This document shows positions 14,338-22,157 of a stretch of DNA of 22,157 nt, one piece after another. This DNA comes from Ruminococcaceae bacterium UBA5450. GTDB taxonomy: Bacteria > Bacillota > Clostridia > Oscillospirales > Acutalibacteraceae. The notes beneath the pieces are model-generated. The model saw only the letters and a list, made by a program, of their open reading frames with translations, had not been told where the DNA came from and searched no databases. Made by a program: the position numbers and the translations under genes. The DNA lies in assembly GCA_002424295.1 (NCBI GenBank), contig DIQY01000017.1:1-22157 (forward strand), given 5' to 3'. Each line of letters opens with the position of its first letter. Position 1 is the first letter of the stretch.

Positions 14338-15618
14338 TCAACCGATTGGATACAATGTCATTGCAATTAATACACCAACGACGCCACGAACAACACCAGG
14401 AATCAACCCAGCTTTCAAAATGGTTTTCTGGCTGTATCCGCCAGCGGCCATAGCCATTGGCACAACGGCAGTTGCCATCGGCGTAATCAGTGAGGACATG
14501 GATGCCAGTGCACACAAGATGATGGGTCCGCGCGGGTCACAGCCCATCGAAACGCAGGTCATAATAGCCAATGGAACTAGCACTGTCGTAACAGCACGAT
14601 TATACAGCACTGAGGTCATTAAGAAGGCAACAATGTAGAATGCCGCTCCAATGAGATAACCATTGGTTGTATGACCGAGCATAGAGGCAAACAATTTTCC
14701 TAACATTTGCGCAGCACCGGTATCACTCAGTGCATTGCCCATAACAACTACGCCCACATACAATAGGATAATTTCCATATTCATGTTATTGATTGCTTCA
14801 CGCTCGGTCAAAACGCCACCAGCCACGATCACGATAGCACCGATCATGGTAGCTTCCCAAGAAGGAACACCCAGCATCAAAGCGATGATAACTGCTGCAA
14901 ACACACCATAACCCAAAACTTCACGCACAGGGCTGAGTGGCTCCTGATGCTTCAGTTCGTGACCCTGCACCATGCTGGTAGCCATTTCCGGCTGTTCCGG
15001 CAAAAATTTTGGAACTACAAAAATTGCTAACAAAATGGTGATAAGTCCAACTGGGAATATAACGGATGTTTCTGTCCAAAGGTTAAACTAGGTGGCAGTC
15101 CAACCATAGGATTGCATGTAACCGTTATCAGTAGTGTACCACGCGGCATAAGGGCCGATAGGCTCGATAATAAATGCACAGGACACTGATGCTATGGCAA
15201 TTGGGTACATCATTTTAGACGGACTAATGTGCATCTCGTCGCACATACCCTGAACCAATGGATAGACCAAAGCAAAAAGTGCCACAATACTGGGAATAAA
15301 TTGTCCCAGAACGCAAGTCATCAGGACATAAGTAGCAAGGACTTTGGTAAAGGAACCTTTGGTCACCTTATAAAGCAGTTTAGATAGATGAGTGATCATC
15401 TGAGTGCGGCTTAAACCCGCAGCAACGATAAACATGCAGACCATTGTAATAACCGTTGTGCTGCCAAAAGACGGCAACGCTGTTTTGACGTCAGTACATC
15501 CGGTGATAACTAAAAGCACCATAACAAGTATTGCGGTAACTGACATTGGTATTTTCTTAATGAAAAACGAGACAATCATAAATGCAAAAATTAATAAGCA
15601 TATTGTCATCTGGGACAT
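14338..15618 (-). pseudogene. SLC13-family anion permease interrupted by one in-frame TAG
   Basis: Two open stretches lie in the same frame: residues 1-176 from ATG 15618, then TAG at 15088-15090, then about 249 residues to 14338. Read through, the product would be 426 residues, normal for an SLC13/CitT/ArsB-like permease. The N-half has the expected helices (IKKIPMSVTAILVMVLLVITG) and the C-half ends with SSLITPMATAVVPMAMAAGGYS, the typical SLC13 second motif. Around the stop the text reads YGWTAT-stop-FNLWTETSV with no frame change, so a single base change (for example CAG or TGG to TAG) explains it. AAGGAGG precedes ATG 15618. A real nonsense mutation is most likely; base error or suppression cannot be excluded. 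It follows the damaged amidohydrolase gene in one operon. Confidence 0.85.
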
Positions 15619-15713
15619 TTCTTCTTCCTCCTTATTAAACCAATTAAATATTGTTGAACTTCTCTGCACAGAAAAGGCAACTTGACTATCTTTGACTATT
15701 TTGAATCTGTTTT

Positions 15714-17043
15714 TTATATATCTTGAGGAATCTTTGGCTTTATCTCTTTGGGAATGGGGGCACAATATGCCTGAGATTTTGTTCGTTTTAGCTTTTCCTG
15801 CTTAGCGCGTTCAACAATAGCAGGATTTTTTAATACATCGATCGCTGCACCTGCAAGCACCTTACCGGCATAGAGCATCCCTTTATGCGCCATTCCGCTT
15901 TTTCCTACCGCAACTTCTTGCCAGGAATGCATTGCAGTTCCTGCGGGCATCGTGGCGATATTGAGCTGAGCCACCGGACATACCCAACTAACATCCCCCA
16001 CATCTGAGGAGGCAAAGCCTTGACGTTCCATCGGGAAGGGCATCACCACATTATGTATGTCGCTGCCAGAGTTTTGGGAAAGCTTTTCCTGCTCTTCCGG
16101 GTCAGTGACATCCAGAAGGAGCTCATCAAAATAGGAAGCACTCCCTTTTTGAGTTGCGCGCATAGCCTTTGCCAACGCAAAATCTTCTTTTGAAAATTTC
16201 GGTGCGGGAATTTGCTCTAAATTCTTTTGTAAAACTTGGAGCAGGTTGGTATTGAGCACGGTATTGGAACAGGCCTTTACAAATTCAATTTCCACTCGGG
16301 TATCCGTCATCATTGCCGCACCATTTGCAATACGGTTGACTCTTTCGTACAGGTCTTTGGCTTGTCCAAGCTGTGGTGCGCGCATCAGATACAGCCCTTC
16401 CGCGTAAGGTTGAACGACTCCCGGAAGTGTGCCGCCGGTATTGGTAATGGCATAATGAACTCGGTTGTCCATGGGAATGTGTTCGCGCAGATACTGTACG
16501 CCGGTATTCATCAGTTCCAGAGCATCCAATGCACTGCGGCCAAGTTCTGGTGACATAGCCGCGTGAGAAGAGATGCCATAAAAGTGGTAGCATGCCTGAT
16601 AGTTTGCCATTGTGCTTTCGCGTGCCACGCTATTCACTTCTCCAGGGTGCCAGCTGAAAGCAATATCCAATTCATCAAAAACACCGTCACGCGCCATAAA
16701 CCCTTTTCCGGCACCGCCTTCTTCGGCCGGGCACCACCAACTTCAATAGCCTTTTTTCTGGACATTGGGCAGCCTGGCTTAAACCAGGCAACGCATCGAA
16801 CTCTCCCAAAAATCCAATGATAGGCGCCCCCGAACCAAATGTTCCGGAAAAAGCAGTAGGGATTCCGGCCAATGGGCGCTCGACTGTAAACCCTTCCTGC
16901 TGCAATGTCTCACAGAACAATTTGGCGGCCTTTGTCTCATGGTATCCGATTTCCGGGTGATCCCATAAAAAGTCGCTCATTCCAGTGAGCATTTTGCTCT
17001 TTTCATCAATAAAAGTAATTGCTTGTTCTTTTTTAATTGACAT
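15714..17043 (-). pseudogene. M20D (AbgB-like) amidohydrolase with internal deletion and frameshift
   Basis: The N-terminal 100 residues from ATG 17043 (MSIKKEQAITFIDEKSKML ... GFLGEFDALPGLSQ) and the C-terminal part (CPAEEGGAGKGFMARDGVFDELDIAFSWHPG ... PKIPQDI) belong to one M20D peptidase related to p-aminobenzoyl-glutamate hydrolase subunit B. They lie in different frames that meet near 16734-16757. The segment that should lie between, with the metal-binding GxGHGCGHN motif and about 40-55 residues, is missing. The C-part still has the Glu-Glu of CPAEEGG and the His of SWHPG. Without the first metal ligands no activity is expected. It is first in the operon with the SLC13 permease and divergent from the regulator at 17442. 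An assembly fault could mimic this but would have to delete and shift at once. Confidence 0.87.
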
Positions 17044-17194
17044 AATATTTGTGATCCTTTCCGTCTATGCTGTAATTGCTGCTTTTGAAAGTCGTTACCC
17101 ATGGACTCTAAAATAAAGTGAAAGATGTTGAATTTAAATTTATTAAATGAAATTTTCACTATATTTTCAGACAACTTTCGGAAATTTCAATTAA

Positions 17195-17223
17195 AATATA
17201 CCATTAAGGCGTTTCATGGTCAA
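17195..17223 (-). promoter_or_regulatory. Promoter of the decayed M20/SLC13 operon
   Basis: On the - strand: TTGACC (17218-17223), 17-bp spacer, TATATT (17195-17200). Transcription should begin near 17188, with a leader of about 145 bases. The promoter is intact although the genes it serves are not. Confidence 0.72.
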
Positions 17224-17227
17224 GCAT

Positions 17228-17275
17228 AATTTATCCCTAAAATCAATCTTTTTCCTTTTATACAAAGGATAAATT
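17228..17275. promoter_or_regulatory. Candidate operator upstream of the M20/SLC13 promoter
   Basis: AATTTATCC (17228-17236) is repeated inverted as GGATAAATT (17267-17275), and CCTTT/AAAGG (17254-17258 and 17264-17268) forms a smaller dyad inside it. The outer centre is about 63 bases before the operon's start. It is a likely binding site of the divergent regulator. Confidence 0.5.
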
Positions 17276-17374
17276 CAAGACTTGGTCATTATTATAATAA
17301 AGGAATCATTTTAAGACATTTTGTATCCTATTTCCCTCTTTAAAAATTTTTAGACGTATTTTTGGACATTTGTC

Positions 17375-17420
17375 TTGCTTTTATTATTTTTGTAGTATAT
17401 AACTATAATGAATAATAGTT
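17375..17420 (+). promoter_or_regulatory. Promoter of the divergent regulator with an overlapping dyad
   Basis: TTGCTT (17375-17380), 17-bp spacer, TATAAC (17398-17403). AACTAT (17401-17406) and ATAGTT (17415-17420) form an inverted repeat over the predicted start site, which would suit autorepression. The rest of the 398-bp spacer between 17044 and 17441 is AT-rich and non-coding. Confidence 0.55.
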
Positions 17421-17441
17421 GTATAGTGAGAGGACGTTTTC

Positions 17442-18743
17442 ATGTATTCTATTGGTGTGTTCACTACGGAGCAGTCTCTGCGATATATCATGCGCATTGA
17501 TAAAGAAATGCGCACATACAGCAACATTACTTATTTGCCTTATTCCTCTCTGGAGCATTTGGAATTTTTATACGAGAAAAATGCTAACCAGTTTGATGGG
17601 CTTTTATTCAGCGGCTCCTATCCTTACAAAATCATTGTTAAAAAGTATAATAATCTTCTAAAACCTTTTACCTATTTCAATATCACTGACCGCGATTATT
17701 ACAAATTGATTGCACGATTGGCTGTTCAAAAGCCACAGCTGGATTTTTCGCGGGTTTATTTTGACCGACCAGAAATACCCGTGGATTTTGCTTCTATTTT
17801 TAACAAACCGGATATGCCTCTCCTCGGTACGGCACCTATTGATTGGGAAACGATCGATGCTGTTGAGTGGTACAAGCCCCTACGTGAATATTATCGTCAG
17901 GTTTGGGACAGTGGTAAAGCTGATTTGCTAGTAACACGATTCGGCAGTATGGAAGAGTATTTCAATCAAAATCAGATTCGGCATGAATTTTTATACCCTT
18001 CAGCCGAATCTATGATAGAAACTTTCCGCGGCCTAATCATGCAGCTCAGTGCTGTTGCTATGCACGACTCTGCAGCCTGTATTGGACTGGTTGGCACAGC
18101 ACACGCTATGACAGAGGCACAACGCACTGCGTTATCCGCGCAGTTACAGACTTGCAACAAGCAGTTCGGCATGCCTTTTCTTATTTATGAGCATGGAAAC
18201 CATTATGAATTGACCACAAATATTGCAGTCCTCAAAGAAATGTCTCAACAATACACCACCTGTCCTGTTATGACATTTTTGCAAAACAATCTGGACTTTC
18301 TAGTCTGCGTAGGCTGGGGCTGTTCCAATAACGTGATCGATGCACACCGTAACGCACAGCGAGCAATAAAAGAAGCTTTTCTGCGCAAAGGTTCTGCTGC
18401 TTTTATTGTCACCGCGGATAATGTAATCATTGGGCCGCTTTCCAGCGTTCGAAGAATCAGTTATACAGATTCTCCGAATCAGCATCTTTCAAATCTAAGC
18501 AAAAGCCTTTCTGTTTCCCCACTCTATCTGAGCAAAATCATTTCCGTTCTCAATCAGAAGGGCAGCGACACTTTGTCTGCAGAAGAGTTAGCATTTTTTC
18601 TGAACGTTACTACCCGCAGCGCATCGCGTATTCTTTCAAAACTGGAAGCCGGAGGCGCCGCAACCGTTCAATATAATCGTCAGCTTAACTTGCGAGGGCG
18701 GCCTGCTAAGATTTATAAAATCCTTTTTCAAAAATTGACATAA
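17442..18743 (+). CDS. Transcriptional regulator of unrecognised family: sensor region plus C-terminal winged helix
   Basis: The protein is 433 residues from ATG 17442, with GAGAGG eight bases upstream. Residues 345-430 form a winged helix-turn-helix (LYLSKIISVLNQKG ... LSAEELAFFLNVTTRSASRILSKLEAGG ... RGRPAKIYKI). Residues 1-190 (FDGLLFSGSYPYKII, later ADLLVTRFGSMEEYF and YPSAESM) recall the PrpR-type N-terminal sensing fold. Residues 200-335 (GWGCSNNVIDAHRNAQRAIKEA ... FIVTADNVIIGPL) recall a degenerate GGDEF-like domain. Both domain readings are inference. No membrane segment is visible. It is divergent from the broken amidohydrolase/permease operon and presumably controlled it; it looks fully intact, so either decay is recent or it has other targets. 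Confidence 0.75.
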   Translation: MYSIGVFTTEQSLRYIMRIDKEMRTYSNITYLPYSSLEHLEFLYEKNANQFDGLLFSGSYPYKIIVKKYNNLLKPFTYFNITDRDYYKLIARLAVQKPQLDFSRVYFDRPEIPVDFASIFNKPDMPLLGTAPIDWETIDAVEWYKPLREYYRQVWDSGKADLLVTRFGSMEEYFNQNQIRHEFLYPSAESMIETFRGLIMQLSAVAMHDSAACIGLVGTAHAMTEAQRTALSAQLQTCNKQFGMPFLIYEHGNHYELTTNIAVLKEMSQQYTTCPVMTFLQNNLDFLVCVGWGCSNNVIDAHRNAQRAIKEAFLRKGSAAFIVTADNVIIGPLSSVRRISYTDSPNQHLSNLSKSLSVSPLYLSKIISVLNQKGSDTLSAEELAFFLNVTTRSASRILSKLEAGGAATVQYNRQLNLRGRPAKIYKILFQKLT

Positions 18744-18760
18744 CAAATTACGCTAACAAA

Positions 18761-18793
18761 AAAGGCGCTGCGGGAAAAACCCGCAGCGCCTTT
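18761..18793. terminator. Very stable terminator after the regulator
   Basis: A perfect 14-bp GC-rich stem (18761-18774 with 18780-18793; GGCGCTGCGGG) with a five-A loop follows the regulator stop by 17 bp. The U tract is three on the + strand and about six on the - strand, so it works in both directions and perhaps better against - strand transcription. Confidence 0.85.
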
Positions 18794-18856
18794 GCTGTTA
18801 TGCGTTGAATTATACGCTATAAAAAGACACCTGTCAATTTTTTTTTGCAAAAATTC

Positions 18857-18905
18857 AAAAGCACGAATAAAAACATGATCCCACGTCGTGCTTTTATTGT
18901 AGTAT
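18857..18905. terminator. Second hairpin, probable terminator of the Bce-type operon
   Basis: AAAAGCACGA (18857-18866) pairs perfectly with TCGTGCTTTT (18896-18905) around a 29-base loop. It lies about 105 bp after the histidine kinase stop. The long loop makes it weaker than the neighbour at 18761. The rest of 18744-19010 is AT-rich and shows no gene. Confidence 0.55.
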
Positions 18906-19010
18906 GAGTCCCTAACTAACTAGGAAATCATTCCAATAAATTTGCTTTTTTATTTTCCATATTTTATGATTTTTAATGAAAAATAAGTGGAAATACGCAT
19001 TATCAATTGT

Positions 19011-20024
19011 TCATAATACACAAGGAAAAACTAGTTCAATACCGAACCCACTGCCCTCCAAAAATTTATTTTCCAAGTTCACTTCAGCAGAAAGCGCTTC
19101 GGCATATTTTTTCACTAAATACAGACCCATGCCTGTTGCTTTTTGACGATCAGGGTGATTTCCGGTGAAACCTTTCTCAAAAATGAACGGTGCATCTTCC
19201 AGCGGAACTCCCGCTCCGTTGTCTCTCACGCAAAGATGAATTTTATGATTATCATTATCTTGCCAGGTGGACACAAAAACTTGTCCATCTTTTTTTGCTG
19301 CATATTTGACGGCGTTGCTGAGCAGCTGTGAAATCATAAAAGCAAGAACTTTTCTGTCTGAAACGACTGTTGCGGGATTCCATTTCGTCACAAGATCTAT
19401 CTGTTTTTCTTCTATGAGAGACGCAAATTCTTTGATTACTTCTTCGGCACACTCATCCAGCCTGAACCGCGTAAAATTGTAATCTGCATGAGCCGTCTGT
19501 AAACGGGCATAGTAGAGGATCTTTTCAACATCTTCGCTGATCTGCCGCCTTGAATGCTCCATTCTGCTGTAAACATAAGGGCTCATCTCGTCTTTATGGT
19601 TTTCCAACACCAAAGTCATCAGCGACATCGGAGTTTTGATTTCGTGCGTCCACGCTTCTATATATTCCTGATAATTCTGCAAATTAAGCTGTTTTTCGTT
19701 AAGATCAGCGTTCTGCTTTTTCAGCCTTGCATATACCGTTTCAATCACATGCACCCATGAATCATCAAGCGCAACGATAAGAGCCTGTTTTGTAGCTTCA
19801 TTCGGATCATTAAGAAAGCTATCAACCGCATTGATCTTTCTTTTTCGAGTTCGGCACTGCAAAAAATAGCCGACCCCAATTATGATCGCTGTAAAAAGCA
19901 AAATAAACAAACATATGCTTTTCATTGCATCCGGGCGAAGCAGCCATGTCAATAGGATAAAGGTCAAGTCCGTTAACAGCAGCAGGATAAGCCAGTGCCC
20001 AATTCTTTTTAGAAACATTTTCAT
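19011..20024 (-). CDS. Intramembrane-sensing histidine kinase, BceS-like
   Basis: The protein is 337 residues. Two membrane helices (about 10-29 and 36-55) are joined by only a few outside residues, the layout of intramembrane-sensing kinases that lack an own sensor domain and listen to a Bce-type transporter. The phosphorylated His127 lies in EAWTHEIKTPMS. The ATPase has N-box LLSNAVKYA (Asn237), G1 DNGAGV (268-273) and G2 TGMGLYL (297-303). The start ATG overlaps the stop of the response regulator (ATGA), so the two are translationally coupled. It should phosphorylate the upstream regulator in response to peptide antibiotics sensed by the permease. Family assignment is firm; the inducing compound is not readable. 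Confidence 0.93.
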   Translation of the reverse strand: MKMFLKRIGHWLILLLLTDLTFILLTWLLRPDAMKSICLFILLFTAIIIGVGYFLQCRTRKRKINAVDSFLNDPNEATKQALIVALDDSWVHVIETVYARLKKQNADLNEKQLNLQNYQEYIEAWTHEIKTPMSLMTLVLENHKDEMSPYVYSRMEHSRRQISEDVEKILYYARLQTAHADYNFTRFRLDECAEEVIKEFASLIEEKQIDLVTKWNPATVVSDRKVLAFMISQLLSNAVKYAAKKDGQVFVSTWQDNDNHKIHLCVRDNGAGVPLEDAPFIFEKGFTGNHPDRQKATGMGLYLVKKYAEALSAEVNLENKFLEGSGFGIELVFPCVL

Positions 20025-20695
20025 AAATCTGAGACCTCCAGCTGATAGCCCTTCCCCCGAATCGTCATGACAATATTTTTAAGTCCCATTTTGCTAAGAT
20101 CCTTACGAAGCCGCGTCATATTGACTTGCAGGATATTTTCGTCCACAAATTCATCTGTCCCCCATACAAAGGAGCATAATTCCGCACGAGAAACAGGCTT
20201 AGGATGTTTTTCCATCAGAAGGCGAAGAATATTGCCCTCCCTCTCCGGCAATATCGTGTGTTTGTCTTTCAAAATCAATTTATAGGTATCGGTATCGAGC
20301 GATAATTTTCCACACTGAATGACGCTCTTCACTTTGCCATAGGTCTGCAAAAGTCTTCCCGCACGGGCAAGCAGCCGATCCGGGTGGCATGGTTTTATCA
20401 AAAAATCGTCGGCTCCAAGCCCAAGCGCTGTCAGTTCATCATTCAGCGTATCACGGGCAGTTAGGATCAGTATCGGAAAAGAGGCCCTTGCTTTTAGCCA
20501 TTTGCAGAGTTCGAATCCTGATTTACCAGGCAAATTAATATCCAGCACAACAAGATCAGGATGAAGATCCAGAATCTCCTTTTGAGGAGCAGCAAAAGAA
20601 GAGATACCCGATGCCGAGTATCCCTTCTTTTGAAAGGTCATCACGATTTCTTCGCACAAATATTCATCGTCTTCCACTATGACAATTTTTATCAA
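20021..20695 (-). CDS. OmpR-family response regulator, BceR-like
   Basis: The protein is 224 residues. The receiver domain has acidic pocket Glu8-Asp9-Asp10, phospho-acceptor Asp52 (VVLDINLPG), Thr79 and Lys101 (LIKP). The C-terminal winged helix runs from about residue 128 (LSLDTDTYKLIL ... REGNILRLLMEKH ... NILQVNMTRLRKDL ... IRGKGYQL). The start is TTG 20695: no ATG fits, and the reading MIKIVIVEDDEYL aligns with the family start. Its ribosome binding site GGGGG lies over the end of the permease gene, which ends six bases before. It would bind the promoter of the transporter genes, which lies outside the window. Confidence 0.93.
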   Translation of the reverse strand: MIKIVIVEDDEYLCEEIVMTFQKKGYSASGISSFAAPQKEILDLHPDLVVLDINLPGKSGFELCKWLKARASFPILILTARDTLNDELTALGLGADDFLIKPCHPDRLLARAGRLLQTYGKVKSVIQCGKLSLDTDTYKLILKDKHTILPEREGNILRLLMEKHPKPVSRAELCSFVWGTDEFVDENILQVNMTRLRKDLSKMGLKNIVMTIRGKGYQLEVSDL

Positions 20696-20701
20696 GCGGT
20701 T

Positions 20702-22157
20702 TTACCCCCGATCTGTGATTTCAAGCATTCTGATTTCCCGGCAGGCCGTCCGTTTTACAATGGATATATAAATGACCTCCGTCATAATAAAGACAATGAG
20801 CGCAATCGCCGCAAGCGCAGCAACGGTAGCTATTGAAGTGCCGGTCGGCAGTCGTGTAAGATTTGTAAACATGACAAAGATCGCAACAATACTGTTGCAG
20901 ACCGCAACACTGAGCACGAGTATAAAAAACATCTGAATCTGTTTTTTTGCAGAACGGCATAAATCTTCTGTATCTGCACCAAGGATCAGCAGAGTAATAT
21001 ATCTGTGCTTATTCTTCCGCTGCTGAATCAGATATTTTAAGCCGACCAAAGTATTGGAAATCAGCAAAAACAAAATGCCAAGATAAATTGTCAGATAGCT
21101 TGCAGCCACAGTATAAAACAGATTTCTCCCGATGCCTCCAAGATAGCTGTCATATTGAAGACCCGTTCCCACAAGGCAGCTGTCCATTTTTTGAATTGCC
21201 TGCATCAGTCCCAACTCATCAGTCAGGCTCTTCTTTAGGTGCATATTTTGGCAAAATGGTTGTGTATCTTCGGCAAGTTTCTGATACAGCTCATCGGGAA
21301 CAATCAATGCGGTATAAAGCGTAATGGAACGGTTGGCGACAATATTGTCGTGATATAGTTGAGGCAAAAGGGTATATTCTTCTCCGTCTATCCCTATAGT
21401 CACTTGGCTTTTCAGCGCTTCATTAAGCAGATCATAGAGGCTGCCTTCTCCGCTGCCCATCGTAGAATAAAGCGCCGCTTTGTTTTCGCTGAGATCAATC
21501 GGCTCTTTTCCCATGGCAGACATCATATGATTATAAGATGTTTCTGACAAAACATATTCCAGATGAAAGTTCTGCACAAGATTGTCAGCTTTCGGAATCT
21601 TTTTTAACGCATCGATCATACAGTTTGTTTCAAATTTAGTCTTCGTCATGGACAGATAAACGGGATAGGAAGTTTCTATCATTTCGTTGATTTCTGGATT
21701 TTCTAAAACGGCAGAAATATCCGATTCTGTTCCCATAATCGAAAAGTCAGTGCTTCTCGACTCTGTTGTTCTGCCAATCCCCATGGCGATTCCATAAGAG
21801 ATACAGGAAAGTGCGATCAACAGGAGTAACGATGATACCGCCAGCGACTTATGCTCAAACAGTACATTTTCCTGAACCTGACGCCCTGTAAAAGTTGCAA
21901 GTCCTGTTGCATTTTTGCTTTTGTGTGTGATTCGCTTTCCTATAAAACCGCCAAGTCCACGGTACAGAAAAAAAGTTCCTAAAATGCCGCACATAAAAAG
22001 TACAAGAACAGAAATCATCAAAGCAGATAAATTCATGCTGCTCAATTGGAAAATCGCGAAATAATAGGCAATCAGCAATAACAATATTCCGAGAATAAAA
22101 AAAGTGCTGCTTTTTCTTTTCGACGTTGGTGCTTGCTTTTGGGAAGCATCCGAACTT
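20702..22157 (-). CDS. BceB-like FtsX-type ABC permease (5' end outside window)
   Basis: The frame is open to the window edge, giving at least 485 C-terminal residues of a protein usually near 650. The visible part starts with a polar cytosolic stretch (ASQKQAPTSKRKSS), then helices, a cytosolic segment with RQVQENVLFEHKSLAVSS, a helix, a large outside domain of about 200 residues (TTESRSTDF to KMDSCLVG) and three final helices. The large outside domain between helices seven and eight is the mark of BceB/VraG permeases of peptide-antibiotic resistance. The ATPase partner is expected further right. The gene precedes the response regulator and kinase on the same strand, giving order (ATPase)-permease-regulator-kinase. 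The TTG at 22084 is not the true start. Confidence 0.88.
   Translation of the reverse strand, partial: SSDASQKQAPTSKRKSSTFFILGILLLLIAYYFAIFQLSSMNLSALMISVLVLFMCGILGTFFLYRGLGGFIGKRITHKSKNATGLATFTGRQVQENVLFEHKSLAVSSLLLLIALSCISYGIAMGIGRTTESRSTDFSIMGTESDISAVLENPEINEMIETSYPVYLSMTKTKFETNCMIDALKKIPKADNLVQNFHLEYVLSETSYNHMMSAMGKEPIDLSENKAALYSTMGSGEGSLYDLLNEALKSQVTIGIDGEEYTLLPQLYHDNIVANRSITLYTALIVPDELYQKLAEDTQPFCQNMHLKKSLTDELGLMQAIQKMDSCLVGTGLQYDSYLGGIGRNLFYTVAASYLTIYLGILFLLISNTLVGLKYLIQQRKNKHRYITLLILGADTEDLCRSAKKQIQMFFILVLSVAVCNSIVAIFVMFTNLTRLPTGTSIATVAALAAIALIVFIMTEVIYISIVKRTACREIRMLEITDRG

Noticed and set aside
15088..15090. Pyrrolysine insertion at the TAG in the SLC13 permease
   Set aside because: Nothing in the window supports a suppression system and a permease is not a known Pyl protein; a nonsense mutation is simpler.
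15682..15699. Direct repeat TTGACTAT, two copies ten bases apart near the 3' end of the M20 pseudogene
   Set aside because: Short and AT-rich, with no dyad and no gene start at the right distance on the + strand.
22082..22084. TTG as the start of the BceB-like permease
   Set aside because: The frame continues without stop to the window edge, the TTG lies inside a membrane helix, and the family is about 650 residues long.

Overview
The window looks like chromosomal DNA of a Gram-positive anaerobe, most likely a clostridial (Oscillospiraceae-like) Firmicute. The basis is strong AGGAGG-type ribosome binding sites, sigma-A promoters with near-consensus boxes, U-tailed hairpin terminators, a Bce-type antibiotic-sensing module and a two-iron superoxide reductase. 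No rRNA, tRNA, IS element, integrase or CRISPR array was seen.

Layout. (a) 1-2620: the tail of a small membrane protein (AzlD-like at best), then a divergent pair of a LysR regulator (-) and an NhaC-family antiporter (+). Their promoters overlap and carry inverted-repeat half-sites in textbook LysR positions. (b) 2643-4490: a two-gene ABC-2 exporter (ATPase and permease) whose -10 box lies inside a 14-bp palindrome. (c) 4488-10255: a second LysR regulator, divergent from a three-gene operon: a DUF6282 metal-dependent hydrolase-like protein, a MatC/SLC13-like carboxylate permease and a 755-aa aconitase-family hydratase of the E. coli YbhJ type. A LysR-type ATC-N9-GAT site sits at about -64 from the operon promoter. 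(d) 10273-12868: a P2-like cation ATPase behind a leader that could pair with its own ribosome binding site. (e) 12883-14030 (-): a macro-domain ADP-ribosyl hydrolase and desulfoferrodoxin. (f) 14183-18743: a decayed catabolic locus. It holds an M20D/AbgB-like amidohydrolase with internal deletions and a frameshift, an SLC13-type permease split by one in-frame TAG, and an intact divergent regulator of a type I do not recognise. (g) 18761-22157 (-): a BceB-like permease running off the window, then a BceR-like response regulator and a BceS-like histidine kinase.

How the parts work together. Regions a, c and f share one theme: a regulator divergent from a transporter, with dedicated enzymes in c and f. 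This suggests a fermenter that takes up organic anions or peptide-like amides. Region c is the most interesting. It matches the plan of E. coli ybhD/ybhHIJ (LysR, accessory protein, anion carrier, aconitase paralogue), but a DUF6282 protein stands in the accessory position and the carrier is of another subfamily. The substrate is unknown. Region f appears to be losing a comparable function. Regions b and g are probably antimicrobial-peptide export or resistance systems.
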